64,000 nucleotides of DNA from Candidatus Hydrogenedentota bacterium (GTDB lineage Bacteria; Hydrogenedentota; Hydrogenedentia; Hydrogenedentales; SLHB01), in assembly GCA_013359265.1 (NCBI GenBank), contig JABWCD010000030.1, positions 1-64,000 of the forward strand, read 5' to 3'. The notes below the pieces were generated by a model, which searched no databases, had not been told where the DNA came from, and saw only the letters and a program-made list of their open reading frames with translations. The position numbers and the translations under genes are program-made. This document shows positions 29,542 to 39,039 of the stretch, in pieces. Within the stretch, counting starts at the first letter, position 1, and every line of letters starts with the position of its first letter.

Positions 29542-29571
29542 AGGTTAGCACACGGAAGCGGACTCGTTCAA
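29542..29571 (-). promoter_or_regulatory. Probable promoter of the ffh operon
   Basis: Minus strand TTGAAC, an 18-base spacer, then TGCTAACCT, that is, an extended -10 with a fair -35. Transcription would begin near 29535, leaving a leader of about 68 bases before ffh. Confidence 0.45.
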
Positions 29572-29615
29572 TACGTTTGGCGTGGAATTGCGGGCCCTTG
29601 CGTAGAGGCTCGCGT

Positions 29616-29792
29616 TCAGAAGCAGGAGCGGCGCTTGTGCGGTGTATTACGGCGCGTTGCGTCGATAGTCTGCTTCAAGCGGGTCAGGGCCTGCTCGATG
29701 TCCGGGTGGCGAGAGAGGCGCGTGGGGCGCACGACATATCGTCGGGGCCGCTTAGAGTAGGCATCGACATCGAATAGGAAGTTGGAGTTCAT
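29616..29792 (-). CDS. Small basic protein under a strong promoter
   Basis: 58 residues starting MNSNFLFDVDAYSKRPRRYV and ending TPHKRRSCF; strongly basic with one likely helix (DIEQALTRLKQTIDATRR). No family recognised, no membrane segment. Support for a real gene: CGGAG upstream of the ATG, a near-consensus promoter (29836-29864), and an operator-like palindrome at the predicted transcription start. A transcriptional autoregulator or half of a two-component small module is possible, but this is inference. Confidence 0.5.
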   Translation of the reverse strand: MNSNFLFDVDAYSKRPRRYVVRPTRLSRHPDIEQALTRLKQTIDATRRNTPHKRRSCF

Positions 29793-29814
29793 GGTTCGAT
29801 CACTCCGGGGTATT

Positions 29815-29838
29815 AATACTGTCTATTTATTCAGTATT
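29815..29838. promoter_or_regulatory. Operator-like palindrome
   Basis: AATACTG-(10 bases)-CAGTATT, perfect 7-base arms, centred at the expected transcription start of the minus-strand promoter and touching its -10. A dimeric regulator bound here would block transcription of the 58-codon ORF. Confidence 0.55.
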
Positions 29839-29864
29839 ATATGCGCACGCGCCGGTAAAGTCAA
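29836..29864 (-). promoter_or_regulatory. Strong sigma70-type promoter, minus strand
   Basis: TTGACT, 17 bases, TATAAT (perfect -10). It drives the 58-codon ORF; the leader to the ATG would be about 37 bases. It diverges from the promoter at 29908-29936. Confidence 0.8.
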
Positions 29865-29907
29865 GTAAATTATTGACTAATTCTGCGCACTTGGGGGTCG
29901 TGTAATG

Positions 29908-29936
29908 TTGACAGCCCCCAGCAGGTACTATATACT
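29908..29936 (+). promoter_or_regulatory. Strong sigma70-type promoter, plus strand
   Basis: TTGACA (perfect -35), exactly 17 bases, TATACT. The expected transcription start falls on or beside the ATG at 29943, so translation is either leaderless or begins further in. Confidence 0.8.
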
Positions 29937-29942
29937 GGTGTT

Positions 29943-31352
29943 ATGAGTTTATCTGCCACTAAATATAGTACACATATACCTTTTGACTTCGTTCACGAGC
30001 CTGAGAGGGACGCTGAACCGAACGCGGCCCGGAAGTCCATGCGGATGGGCGAACTGCTGGTAGACTCCGGCGCCATCACGCGGAAGCAGTTGGACGATGC
30101 CTTGGCCGCGCAGGTGCGCCATGGGGGGAAGATCGCGAAGACCCTCATCGCCTTGGGGTACCTGGACCTTCAAACGTTCATACGCCTCGTCGCGCGCGAG
30201 GCCGGGGTTGGGATTATTGATCTACTGAACTATGACGTCAAGGAAGAATGCATCAACCTCGTTCCACGGGAGATGGTCGTCGAGCACGAGTTGTTGCCCG
30301 TCGAGCGGCTTGGCCCCGTGCTCACGGTGGCGATGGTGTGTCCGCTGAACACCAAGGCCCTCTACGAGGTCGAGAACCACACGGGTCTCAAGGCGCGGCC
30401 GGTGATGTGTACGCCGGAGGCGCTGTGGTACAGCATCAAGCGCCACTATCCCAACGGGCAGTATGCGGAAGCGATCGAAACCGCGCCAACGGAAGACGAC
30501 AATTTGTTGTGGCTCGAGCGCCAGTTCCTTGCAGCGAGCGTGGTTGGACTGGTGCGGCGGACGGAGTCGCTCGGGCGCATGCCACGGACGACCGAGTCGT
30601 TGCGAGACGCCCTTCGCGATCCGCACGCGACGCCGCGGACCTTGGTTGACGTTATTGGACAGGATCCGTCGCTTGCGGCAAAGATTATCGGCACGGCGAA
30701 CGGGGACACGTTTGGGTTCAAGGGCCGCGTCGATACACTTGACCTAGCCGTTCGGCTGTTGGGTCCGCGCGAGGTGTTCCGAATCGCGGAATCATCGGAT
30801 GTGTGGTTCGACGACGCCGGCGGCGGCCTGAACGTCGAGGCATACCGTATGGACGCGGTCTTCACCGCGCGCGCGACGGAGCGGATCATGGAGGCGATGG
30901 GCCATGGCCACGTTGCAGCGAGCGGCGTCGCGGGACTTCTGTGCGACATCGGCCGGCTCGCGCTTGCGATGGTCGCGCCGAACCACTACAAGAAGATCGA
31001 TCCGGAGTTGAAGGGCATCGACCTGATCGCGGCGGAGCAGCGCTATCTGGGCATCAGCCATCCCGAGGCGGGGTACATGCTGGCGGAGCGGTGGGGCCTT
31101 CCGGCGGACATTACGGAAACGATTCTATTTCACCATGAGCCGAAGCGCGCCACGCGCGCGAAAGAACTTGCCGCCGCGGTAGGCGCCGCGCATCGGCTCG
31201 CCGATTTGGCGGGTTCGACGATTGACGATGGCCGCGCCACGTTTCGCGATTGCCTCGAGCTGCTTCAGCGCGCGGGCCTCGAATTCAGCGCCTGCGTGCG
31301 TGTGATTACGGAACTGAGCCATCTGCGCGGCGGCGGTGCAAGCGCAGCCTAG
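29943..31352 (+). CDS. MshEN/T2SSE-N and HDOD domain signalling protein
   Basis: 469 residues: an N-terminal domain like that of GspE/PilB/MshE ATPases (about 33-175; MRMGELLVDSGAITRKQLDDAL, GYLDLQTFIRLVA, LLPVERLGPVLTVAM), which in MshE binds cyclic-di-GMP, then an HDOD domain (about 200-420; DPSLAAKIIGTANG, LLGPREVFRI, ISHPEAGYMLAERWGLP, LFHHEP). No ATPase domain follows. The pairing suggests a c-di-GMP-responsive regulator of motility or pili; that is inference. The ATG at 29943 falls at the predicted transcript start (leaderless); the next likely start is ATG 30039, behind GGAAG, at the beginning of the conserved domain. Confidence 0.85.
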   Translation: MSLSATKYSTHIPFDFVHEPERDAEPNAARKSMRMGELLVDSGAITRKQLDDALAAQVRHGGKIAKTLIALGYLDLQTFIRLVAREAGVGIIDLLNYDVKEECINLVPREMVVEHELLPVERLGPVLTVAMVCPLNTKALYEVENHTGLKARPVMCTPEALWYSIKRHYPNGQYAEAIETAPTEDDNLLWLERQFLAASVVGLVRRTESLGRMPRTTESLRDALRDPHATPRTLVDVIGQDPSLAAKIIGTANGDTFGFKGRVDTLDLAVRLLGPREVFRIAESSDVWFDDAGGGLNVEAYRMDAVFTARATERIMEAMGHGHVAASGVAGLLCDIGRLALAMVAPNHYKKIDPELKGIDLIAAEQRYLGISHPEAGYMLAERWGLPADITETILFHHEPKRATRAKELAAAVGAAHRLADLAGSTIDDGRATFRDCLELLQRAGLEFSACVRVITELSHLRGGGASAA

Positions 31353-31377
31353 AACTGCCGCAAAACCCGCCCAAAAT

Positions 31378-31407
31378 TTGACTTTCCGGCGATTCGCCTG
31401 CTAGCCT
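31378..31407 (+). promoter_or_regulatory. Possible promoter of serA
   Basis: TTGACT, 18 bases, TAGCCT. The -35 is good and the -10 poor. About 100 bases of leader would precede serA. Confidence 0.3.
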
Positions 31408-31515
31408 TCCATGTTTAGTACGCACTGACAGGATCGCGACTAACGGGTCGTTTCCAGCCACGGGTTTTGGGGGGCTTTCCTCGCCTTTCACGCGGTCCTC
31501 GGAAGGAATGAAGTC

Positions 31516-33093
31516 ATGCCACGCATACTTGCACTCGATGGCGTTAGCGAAGAGGGGATAACCATCCTTCGCGGCGCCGGTTTTGACGTAGACGTTAAGC
31601 CCGCCCAGAAGCCGGCCGAGTTATCGGCGATTCTCGGCGAATACGACGGCCTCATAGTCCGCAGCGCCACGAAGGTGACTGCGGAAGCGATTGAGAAGGC
31701 GGGCAGGTTGAAGGTGATCGGGCGCGCGGGCGCGGGCACGGACAACGTGGACAAGGAAGCCGCGACGAAGCGCGGCATCGTGGTCATGAACGTGCCCGGC
31801 GGCAACACGATCTCGACGTGCGAGCATACGTTCGCGCTGCTGTTTGCGCTGTGCCGCAACGTGCCGGCGGCGCACCAATCGATGATGGAGGGCCGGTGGG
31901 ACCGGAAGAAGTTCAACGGCACGGAACTCGCCGGAAAGACATTGGGGATCGTTGGCGCGGGCCGCATTGGCGGGGCGGTCGCGAAGCGCGCGCAGGCCTT
32001 CGAGATGAAGGTGCTCGTGTTCGACCCGATACTTACCAAACTCAAGGCCGAGGCGCTTGGCGTCGAACTGGTGACGCTCGACGAGATCATCGAGCGGTCC
32101 GATTTCATCACGATTCACGCGCCGAAATCGGAGAAGACGAACAACCTGATCCGCGCGGAACAGATTGCGCGGATGAAGCCGACCTGCCGCATCATTAATT
32201 GCGCGCGCGGCGGCATTGTGAACGAACAGGACCTGGCAAGCGCGCTGCGCGAGAAAAGAATTGCCGGCGCGGCGCTCGACGTATACACCAGCGAGCCTCT
32301 CGAGAACAATCCGTTCCTTGGGATCGACAACGTCGTGACGACGCCGCACCTCGCCGCGTCGACAGACGAGGCGCAGTTGACCGTATCCGTCGATATCGCA
32401 AAGCAGATCGTGGATTACTTGACAACCGGGGCGGTTGTAAACGCGGTGAACGTGCCGAGCATGGACGCCGAAACGGCGAAGCAACTCCAGCCGTCACTGG
32501 TGTTGGCGGAGCGTCTCGGCAAGTTCGTATCGCAATACATGGAAGGGCGGCCGACGGCGCTGCAAATTGCGTATGACGGCGAATTGGTTGTTACGGATAC
32601 GTACCCGATTACCGCGGCGATTCTAACGGGGTTCCTCGCGCCGCTGGTCGAGACTGTGAACGCGGTGAGCGCGCCGCATTTGCTGAAAGAGTACGGCATC
32701 GAGTTCAGCGAGACACGCAGCGCGGCGCACCCGAACTACGCGTTTCAGATTCGCGTGAAGGCCGTAACGGACAAGGAATCGCATGAGATTGCGGGCACGC
32801 TGTTCAATGGCAAAGAACCGCGCATCTGCGGTATCGACGGCACGCGCCTGGACGTCGAGCTTGTCTCCGGCATGGTCGTGTGCACCAACGAAGACAAGCC
32901 GATGGTGTTGGGTCGAATTGCGCTGACGCTCGGCGAAGCGGGCGTGAACATCGCGAATCTCGCGCTCGGGCGTCAGTCCGCGGGCGGCCATGCGACAACC
33001 GTCATCAACATCGATGGAACGATGGACCGGTCCGTTCTCGATACGTTGCGGAAGGTGCCGCACGTAGTCGAAGCGCGGCTTGTTACGGTATAG
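31516..33093 (+). CDS. serA: D-3-phosphoglycerate dehydrogenase
   Basis: First step of serine synthesis from 3-phosphoglycerate. 525 residues, the long form: substrate and NAD domains (GxGxxG in GAGRIG, 147-152; [14 protein letters not shown] with the active-site Arg; [12 protein letters not shown] with the His), an intervening ASB domain (about 320-450) and a C-terminal ACT domain (about 455-525; [24 protein letters not shown]) for serine feedback. AAGGA before the ATG. icd follows after 62 bases. Confidence 0.97.
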   Translation: MPRILALDGVSEEGITILRGAGFDVDVKPAQKPAELSAILGEYDGLIVRSATKVTAEAIEKAGRLKVIGRAGAGTDNVDKEAATKRGIVVMNVPGGNTISTCEHTFALLFALCRNVPAAHQSMMEGRWDRKKFNGTELAGKTLGIVGAGRIGGAVAKRAQAFEMKVLVFDPILTKLKAEALGVELVTLDEIIERSDFITIHAPKSEKTNNLIRAEQIARMKPTCRIINCARGGIVNEQDLASALREKRIAGAALDVYTSEPLENNPFLGIDNVVTTPHLAASTDEAQLTVSVDIAKQIVDYLTTGAVVNAVNVPSMDAETAKQLQPSLVLAERLGKFVSQYMEGRPTALQIAYDGELVVTDTYPITAAILTGFLAPLVETVNAVSAPHLLKEYGIEFSETRSAAHPNYAFQIRVKAVTDKESHEIAGTLFNGKEPRICGIDGTRLDVELVSGMVVCTNEDKPMVLGRIALTLGEAGVNIANLALGRQSAGGHATTVINIDGTMDRSVLDTLRKVPHVVEARLVTV

Positions 33094-33155
33094 ACTGTCC
33101 GACGATTACGACGTATGCAGTGGAACGGCGCGAGTCGCCGTGTAAGAGGGAGACC

Positions 33156-34400
33156 ATGTCCAACTACAAGTTCATAAAAGTGCCCGCGGGCGAGCGCATC
33201 TCGATGAATTCGCATGGCAAGCTCAAGGCCCCGGACAAGCCGATTGTCGCGTTTATCGAGGGCGACGGTACCGGCCCGGACATCTGGCGCGCATCGCAGG
33301 CGGTGTTTGACGCGGCCGTAAAGTTCTGCTACGGCGGAAAGCGTTCTGTCGCGTGGATGGAGATTTACGCGGGCGAGAAGGCACAGAACGTTTGCGATAC
33401 ATACTTGCCCGAGGAAACGCTCGAGGCGATCGAACACTTCAACGTTGCCATCAAGGGCCCGCTCACCACGCCGATTGGCGGCGGGTTCCGCAGCCTGAAC
33501 GTGACGCTGCGCCAGAAGCTTGACCTGTTTGCGTGCGTGCGGCCGGTGCGTTACTTCGACGGCGTGCCCAGCCCCGTGCGCGAACCGCACCGCGTGGACA
33601 TGGTGATATTCCGCGAGAACACCGAGGACGTCTACGCGGGGTACGAGCTCGAATCCGGCGGCGAAGGTGCGCTTAAGCTGATCGCATTCCTGGAGAAAGA
33701 ATACGGGTGGAACATTCGCTCCGATTCCGGTATTGGAATCAAGCCGGTCAGCGTACACGGTTCGAAGCGACTTATTCGCGCCGCACTGAACTACGCCGTC
33801 GAGCACAAGCGCAAGAGCGTCACCCTTGTGCACAAGGGCAATATCATGAAGTACACGGAGGGCGCGTTCCGGAAGTGGGGTTACGACCTCGTGCGCGAAG
33901 AGTTCTCGGACGTTGCCGTCGGCTGGGACGATTGCGGCGGAAAACCGGGCGACAAAATCCTCGTGAAGGACACGATCGCGGACATCTTCCTCCAGCAGGT
34001 GTTGACACGGCCAACAGAGTTCGACGTCGTCGCCACGATGAACCTCAACGGCGACTACATGAGCGACGCGCTCGCCGCGCAGGTCGGGGGCATCGGAATC
34101 GCCCCGGGCGCGAATATCAACTACGAGACGGGCGTTGCGATTTTCGAGGCGACACACGGCACCGCGCCGAAGTACGCCAACCTCGACAAGGTCAACCCGA
34201 GCAGTGTAATTCTCTCCGGCGTGATGATGTTCGAGCACATGGGTTGGAGCGAAGTTTCCGACGCGATCACGAACGCCATGGTGAAGACCATCGGCCAAAA
34301 GAAGGTTACGTACGACTTTGCGCGACTTATGGAGCACGCGACGGAACTGAAATGCAGCGAGTTTGGCCAGGCGTTGATCGGCAACCTGAGCGCGTCGTAG
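33156..34400 (+). CDS. icd: Isocitrate dehydrogenase (NADP-dependent, bacterial type)
   Basis: Oxidative decarboxylation of isocitrate to 2-oxoglutarate in the TCA cycle. 414 residues, start [15 protein letters not shown] behind AAGAGGGAGA. Visible: [35 protein letters not shown] with the substrate Ser/Asn/Arg, [24 protein letters not shown], and [31 protein letters not shown] near the cofactor site. Typical length for E. coli-like ICDH. A much longer open frame upstream runs through serA and is not coding. Confidence 0.95.
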   Translation: MSNYKFIKVPAGERISMNSHGKLKAPDKPIVAFIEGDGTGPDIWRASQAVFDAAVKFCYGGKRSVAWMEIYAGEKAQNVCDTYLPEETLEAIEHFNVAIKGPLTTPIGGGFRSLNVTLRQKLDLFACVRPVRYFDGVPSPVREPHRVDMVIFRENTEDVYAGYELESGGEGALKLIAFLEKEYGWNIRSDSGIGIKPVSVHGSKRLIRAALNYAVEHKRKSVTLVHKGNIMKYTEGAFRKWGYDLVREEFSDVAVGWDDCGGKPGDKILVKDTIADIFLQQVLTRPTEFDVVATMNLNGDYMSDALAAQVGGIGIAPGANINYETGVAIFEATHGTAPKYANLDKVNPSSVILSGVMMFEHMGWSEVSDAITNAMVKTIGQKKVTYDFARLMEHATELKCSEFGQALIGNLSAS

Positions 34401-34422
34401 TGGTTGCGGCGAAATCCTGCGA

Positions 34423-35148
34423 ATGAGCGGCCGGATTGACTTAACCTCGGACGACGCGCGCGAGCGTTTGCAGCGCGTATTTCGTCACGCGCAGGTCGGC
34501 CGCAGCGTCAGCAGCGTCACCCACGACCTCAACAACTATCTCGGCGCGATCATGGCGTACGCCGAGCTTGCCGGCATGGACGCGGGCGTTACGCCGGACA
34601 CCAAACGAATGCTGGGCGAAGTGGTGAACGCCGTGCGCAAGTCCAGCGCGCTTGTTGCGAGCCTAACGGACGTGGCGCGCAAAGAGAAACCGGACGTGCG
34701 CATCATGGACCCGGCGCAGTTGGCGGAGCGGGTGCTTGATTTGCGCCGCTACGATTTGCGGGTCGCGAACGTCGCACTGGAGACCCGCTACGACGCAAGC
34801 CTGCCCCTGATTTCAATCAACCTGCCGCGCCTCCAGCTTGCGACGATGTATTTGGTATCGAACGCGATCGAAGCGCTCGATGGGCGCGAACGCAAGAAAT
34901 TGGCCGTGTCGGTTTGCAGAAAGGACGGGGGCGTCGAAATCGTCTTTGCGGACAGCGCCGGGCCGATTGACGAGAACGTGCGCGCGGCCATGTTCGACGC
35001 GTTTTACACCACGAAGGGCATCGACCATCTCGGCCTGGGCCTCGCGCTGGCACGCGCCACCATTGAAGAGCACGGCGGCACACTTGCGTATTCGCCCGAG
35101 ACGGGGTTCGTTATTTCGTTACCGACCAAAACTGCGTACGCGACGTAG
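34423..35148 (+). CDS. Cytoplasmic histidine kinase-like protein
   Basis: 241 residues, no membrane helix, sensor or receiver. Dimerisation helices with a probable phospho-His in SSVTHDLNNYLGAIMAYAEL (about 30-49), followed by HATPase_c (NAIEALDG as N box, GLGLALARATIEEHGGTL as G2). The G1 box is weak (FADSAGPI). It lies 22 bases after icd, so it may be co-transcribed. The NtrB-like THDLNN box hints at a nitrogen or motility-type kinase without its sensor; a phosphatase or histidine-phosphotransfer role is also possible. Confidence 0.85.
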   Translation: MSGRIDLTSDDARERLQRVFRHAQVGRSVSSVTHDLNNYLGAIMAYAELAGMDAGVTPDTKRMLGEVVNAVRKSSALVASLTDVARKEKPDVRIMDPAQLAERVLDLRRYDLRVANVALETRYDASLPLISINLPRLQLATMYLVSNAIEALDGRERKKLAVSVCRKDGGVEIVFADSAGPIDENVRAAMFDAFYTTKGIDHLGLGLALARATIEEHGGTLAYSPETGFVISLPTKTAYAT

Positions 35149-35155
35149 TTTGAAT

Positions 35156-36619
35156 CTATTGCGGGAAAATCTCGACCCGCGCGAATTCAGCGTCGGCGTT
35201 GCGAGTACCAATAGCGACGGACCCCGACGCGAAATCGCCGCACGACACAGTGGCCTCGGCGATTGCCTTCCGGAACGTTGCGTCGTACGTGCGAAATGCG
35301 AGGGCGTAGCCCGCGCACAGAATCTCGCAGGCAATCCACGCATCTTTTGGCGAAGCAACCTTTGTTGAAGCGAGCGCATCAACTTCTGACGCGATGAGAA
35401 TCTTCTCCGCATCGATTTCGAAGCGATAGCCGCGCGCGCCGCCGCGTTTGTCCTGGAGCGCGGGACGGCGTACATACACGCAGGCTGCACCGGCCTCGCG
35501 CACGTCGCGCATTCGCACCCAGAACCGGATTCGGCCGTCGGCGAACGTATGCGCAATCTCCGCGGCGTCAGCCATTTCCTTCGACTTCGAGTGGAACGAT
35601 GCTTTTGCGACGAGCAATTCCGCGCCGGGTTCGGGGACCGTGGCGAGCATCGCGAGCAGCATCGGTTGCGGATCGAGCTTGTCGCGGCCGGTCTGCGACA
35701 CGATGACGAAGGGCAAGCCGTTTTCGTCTCGATTGAAGTTGAACGTACCGGGCCACAAGTTCGAACAATCGAAGTCTTCGCCCGTGCTTACGAGGCGCCA
35801 GTCCGTGAGGCCGTCGGGGCTTTCATATATTTTCGTGCGAAACGGGACCGGTCCCGGGGTGTACGAAGGTCCGCACCCCATCAGAATCCAACGGCCGCCG
35901 TATGGAAAGATGGCGAGGCCCTCGATGTCGCTGTCCAGGATTGGGTCCTCCGATATCCTGCGCCAATCGGCGAGATCGTCCGAAACGGCGCAACCTTGCG
36001 CGCGCGTCGTATCGAACACGTTTCGCGGAGACGTATAGTAGTGCCGCCACCGTGAGCCGTCGTGGACCACCCGGGTATCGATCAGATAATTGTCGTCGAA
36101 GCGGCCTTTCGCGCCGGTCCCGAGCGCGACGCCGCGCGGCGTCCATTCGCTGTCGAGGTCCCGTGTCTCCGCGTACCGAATCAAAGCGGGTGTGGCGCCG
36201 ATGTAACCGAGGACGGAATCGTGAAAGATTTTCCACGCCGCATTGTGCTTGATAACGCAAACATTGGAGAGGCTCTTGACGCCATTCGCTTCGAGTTCGG
36301 TCAAGCGCCGCACGGTCTTGTACGGGCCGAAGGCGTTGTCCGATTTCGCGTATCCCACGAGATACCAGACGGGGTCCTGGGCCAGATTGCGGCCCGTGAA
36401 GAACAGGTAGTGATCGGGCGATCCTTTCTCGTGGACGTAATACCCATTCTCGACGCTGACGTCGAAGTCGGCCGCATTGCCCGTCCCTCGAAATATCTCG
36501 CCCAGATACACGAAGGGCGATTTGCCGTTGACGCTGCGAAAGTCCGCGATTGATTCGTCATGCGCAAATGCAGCCCGCATCGCGCATACGGCAAGAAGTA
36601 TCGCCCTTTTCGCGATCAT
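35156..36619 (-). CDS. Exported five-bladed-propeller (GH43/GH32-like) protein
   Basis: 487 residues. Signal peptide (about 1-19, MIAKRAILLAVCAMRAAFAH), a beta-propeller region with glycosidase-43/32-like phrases (ENGYYVHEKGSPDHYLFFTG, IKHNAAWKIFHDSV, FDDNYLIDTRVVHDGSRW, EDPILDSDIEGLAIFP, KIYESPDGLTDWRLV) and a C-terminal concanavalin-like part (about 365-487). The catalytic acids cannot be assigned by eye. Its ATG overlaps the stop of the gene upstream (ATGA). Last gene of a four-gene operon. Confidence 0.75.
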   Translation of the reverse strand: MIAKRAILLAVCAMRAAFAHDESIADFRSVNGKSPFVYLGEIFRGTGNAADFDVSVENGYYVHEKGSPDHYLFFTGRNLAQDPVWYLVGYAKSDNAFGPYKTVRRLTELEANGVKSLSNVCVIKHNAAWKIFHDSVLGYIGATPALIRYAETRDLDSEWTPRGVALGTGAKGRFDDNYLIDTRVVHDGSRWRHYYTSPRNVFDTTRAQGCAVSDDLADWRRISEDPILDSDIEGLAIFPYGGRWILMGCGPSYTPGPVPFRTKIYESPDGLTDWRLVSTGEDFDCSNLWPGTFNFNRDENGLPFVIVSQTGRDKLDPQPMLLAMLATVPEPGAELLVAKASFHSKSKEMADAAEIAHTFADGRIRFWVRMRDVREAGAACVYVRRPALQDKRGGARGYRFEIDAEKILIASEVDALASTKVASPKDAWIACEILCAGYALAFRTYDATFRKAIAEATVSCGDFASGSVAIGTRNADAEFARVEIFPQ

Positions 36620-38268
36620 GCGAACTGAAATCCGTATAGCGACGCGCGGTCGAGATAGAATTTCAGACGAACGGGCCCGCCGCGGAGCGAAGATAGCGTT
36701 GCGCCCGAGTTCCATCGGACCGGGACCGATATACCGTCCGTCGTTACGGGTATGCAGTCGCTCTCGGAGAGTCCGTGCAACGGCCTATCTTCGGCGTCAC
36801 ACACGGCCACACGCACGGACCCTCGGGGGGACGCGTTCAACACGAGGTTGGCCCCGTCAAACGTTAGCGGCACCGTCGAAACGATGCCTTGGTCTTCGGC
36901 GTTGAAGCTGATATAGCCGTTGTGGCGAAGTACGGCGAGCGCGGTGCGGCTCGTGCGCATTCGGTCCTTGTAGTAGGTCGTGCCGTCGGCGTTGAATACA
37001 AGGTGGTCGCCGTCCCAACACGCGTAGTAGAACCACTGTTCATCGCCCACACGCGTGGGGCAGCGCGCGAAGACGAGGCGGTCGTAACCGTTTTCCTCGA
37101 CATGATGCGGAAGCCAGACCTGTTTTTCGCCAACGCGCTGCCACGACTTGCCTGCGTCGCGGCTCATCATCAGGCGGCATTCGGTCAACCCTTTGCGCCA
37201 GACCTTCAGGTTCGTAGGCATTCGATATTGGTCGTTGGTGCGGTCCGAATGGAAAACACACAGCAGCCCCAGCCAGAAACCGGTTTTGGGGCCGCCGACG
37301 CGATAGGCCGACATATCCATATACTCGACCCAATCGGCCGGCTCGCGCGGCTCATCGTCTGGAACTGCGAGGACGCGATCGGGGCCGGTCCACTGCTTTA
37401 AGTCGGGCGAGGCGTACCGGCCGATTTCGCGGCCGCCGCGGCCCACCCAATTGCCGAGCGAATCTTGCGCGACCATAAACCATTCGCCGGCATCGTGGCC
37501 GGTGATGACGCGGAACCCGCGGGGAGAAAGGGTAGCGTCGGGAATGGGCGTGAGTTTCGATAACCAGCCCGGATCGTTCGCGAAGTCCGGCCAATCGCTT
37601 GCGTAGTACATGTGGGACTCGAGTTCTTTCGCGAAAGGGTGCGTGTCCGCCCGTTTGGCTACGCGCAGCAGGAACCGCCGCGCCGGGTCGGCGACGTTGC
37701 CGTGGGCGTTCAAGTCCGTGATGAAGTCAATGGGGCACCCGAGATTGTTTGCGCGCGACATGCCGGTGGGTTGCTCGAACGGAAACGCGTCGATGCGGCT
37801 GAATCCGTCCGGTCCGTCCAGCAGACCCAATTCCGGCTTATGCCAGTGGATTCCGTCGTCGCTGCGGGCGTACGCGACACATTCGCGGAACCAATGGGCG
37901 CGATCAACGCCGATGTTGGGGTCGAGATCGCGTACGCTCGGGTCCCACCACCAATAGCGATAGGTCATATGGAACTTGCCCGCGTTGTCGCGGCACACGA
38001 TGTTGCCGTGGTACACGTCTCCGCGCTCCCAATCGCGGCCGTCTTCCTCCTTCAGGAGTCCACGTTTATCGGGCGAATGGAGCGTGCGGCGAACGCCGTC
38101 AACGGATTCGATAAGCCAGTCGTCGAGAAAAAGCTGCGGTTCGCTGCCTATGTCGCGTACCCGGCGCGGAACGGCGGCGAGAGCCGGAGCGCCAATGATC
38201 ACGGCGGCGCTGGATCGGAGAAACGTACGCCGATCTATTGCGGCGCGGCATGAACGTTTCCCGCTCAT
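36616..38268 (-). CDS. Tat-exported beta-propeller protein (glycosyl-hydrolase-like)
   Basis: 550 residues. Twin-arginine signal DRRTFLRSSAAVIIGAPALA (about 12-31) behind the start MSGKRSCRAAI. The body has repeated Trp/Asp-rich blades (VYHGNIVCRDNAGKFHMTYR, YARSDDGIHWHKPELG, RYASPDLKQWTGPDR, MMSRDAGKSWQRVG) as in sialidase/GH32/GH43-type propellers. Tat export means it folds in the cytoplasm, possibly with a metal. The ATG at 38268 overlaps the deacetylase stop by four bases, which fixes the start despite 36 more open codons upstream. Confidence 0.78.
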   Translation of the reverse strand: MSGKRSCRAAIDRRTFLRSSAAVIIGAPALAAVPRRVRDIGSEPQLFLDDWLIESVDGVRRTLHSPDKRGLLKEEDGRDWERGDVYHGNIVCRDNAGKFHMTYRYWWWDPSVRDLDPNIGVDRAHWFRECVAYARSDDGIHWHKPELGLLDGPDGFSRIDAFPFEQPTGMSRANNLGCPIDFITDLNAHGNVADPARRFLLRVAKRADTHPFAKELESHMYYASDWPDFANDPGWLSKLTPIPDATLSPRGFRVITGHDAGEWFMVAQDSLGNWVGRGGREIGRYASPDLKQWTGPDRVLAVPDDEPREPADWVEYMDMSAYRVGGPKTGFWLGLLCVFHSDRTNDQYRMPTNLKVWRKGLTECRLMMSRDAGKSWQRVGEKQVWLPHHVEENGYDRLVFARCPTRVGDEQWFYYACWDGDHLVFNADGTTYYKDRMRTSRTALAVLRHNGYISFNAEDQGIVSTVPLTFDGANLVLNASPRGSVRVAVCDAEDRPLHGLSESDCIPVTTDGISVPVRWNSGATLSSLRGGPVRLKFYLDRASLYGFQFA

Positions 38269-39038
38269 GCGCGTGTAACAGCCCGCGACGCGTCCGTACG
38301 CGCGTCGCGCACGTACTGTGCAACCGCGGCGATTGTATCCACCCAGACCGCGTCGTTTCCGCCCAGATATTGACAAATCCGCGACAGCACTTCGGGGTCC
38401 ACGCCCTGCCAGTCGTTCGCACAGATGTTATGACCGACGAGAATGAGCCAGCCTGCTTCGTTGATTGTGCGTTCGATCAATTTCTTCGTCTGGTCGAACG
38501 TGAGCGCGTCAAAACTACACCCGAGCAAGTGCGCGAGATCGCAGAGGCCCGGCGCATTCGGATACGGCTCCCAGTATCCGCGGCCCGCGAGAAACCGTTT
38601 CGCGACAAGCGGGACGTAGCTGGCGGCCTGTTCGCCGCGCCCGAGAAAGGTCCCGCCGCAGGGATACGCAAATGTGGTTGGCGTCACCCCGACCAACTCT
38701 GCAATGACCGCGTTTGCCCGGGCGAGTTCCGCGTCCATGCGTTCGAGCGTGTAGTCTTCGATCGGGTTTTCGCGCGTGAACTCAAGGTTACCCGTACACG
38801 GGTGCGTCATGGTGTGGTTGCCGATCTCGTGGCCGGACTGCGCCACATCGCGCCACTCGCTCGCACGCTGATCCATCCACGGCGGAGTAAGATAGAAGGT
38901 CGCCGGTACGCCGTGCGCGTCGAGGATTGCGACGCCCCGATCGAGTTGCGTTGGCCTGCCGTCATCGAAGCTCAGGCTAACCGCGCACTGTTTTCCGTGA
39001 GGCCACGCGAACGAACTGGAAGGCGGTACGGTGGGCAC
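38265..39038 (-). CDS. NodB-type polysaccharide deacetylase
   Basis: 257 residues. Removes N- or O-acetyl groups from polysaccharides with a bound divalent metal. Motifs: SFDDGRPTQLD (motif 1 with the Asp pair), ATFYLTPPW, HEIGNHTMTHPC (motif 2 with both His), FAYPCGG (motif 3) and LVGHNI near the end. No signal peptide is visible, so it may act in the cytoplasm or be exported another way. One base separates it from the SGNH gene. Confidence 0.9.
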   Translation of the reverse strand: MPTVPPSSSFAWPHGKQCAVSLSFDDGRPTQLDRGVAILDAHGVPATFYLTPPWMDQRASEWRDVAQSGHEIGNHTMTHPCTGNLEFTRENPIEDYTLERMDAELARANAVIAELVGVTPTTFAYPCGGTFLGRGEQAASYVPLVAKRFLAGRGYWEPYPNAPGLCDLAHLLGCSFDALTFDQTKKLIERTINEAGWLILVGHNICANDWQGVDPEVLSRICQYLGGNDAVWVDTIAAVAQYVRDARTDASRAVTRA

Positions 39039-39039
39039 G

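Noticed and set aside
29468-29942. SRP RNA or other structured RNA next to ffh
   Set aside because: No GGAA tetraloop helix or SRP-type hairpin seen; the features present are promoters, a palindrome and a small ORF.
32880-33155. 92-codon N-terminal extension of icd
   Set aside because: It overlaps serA in another frame, while the shorter start has a good ribosome site and the normal length.
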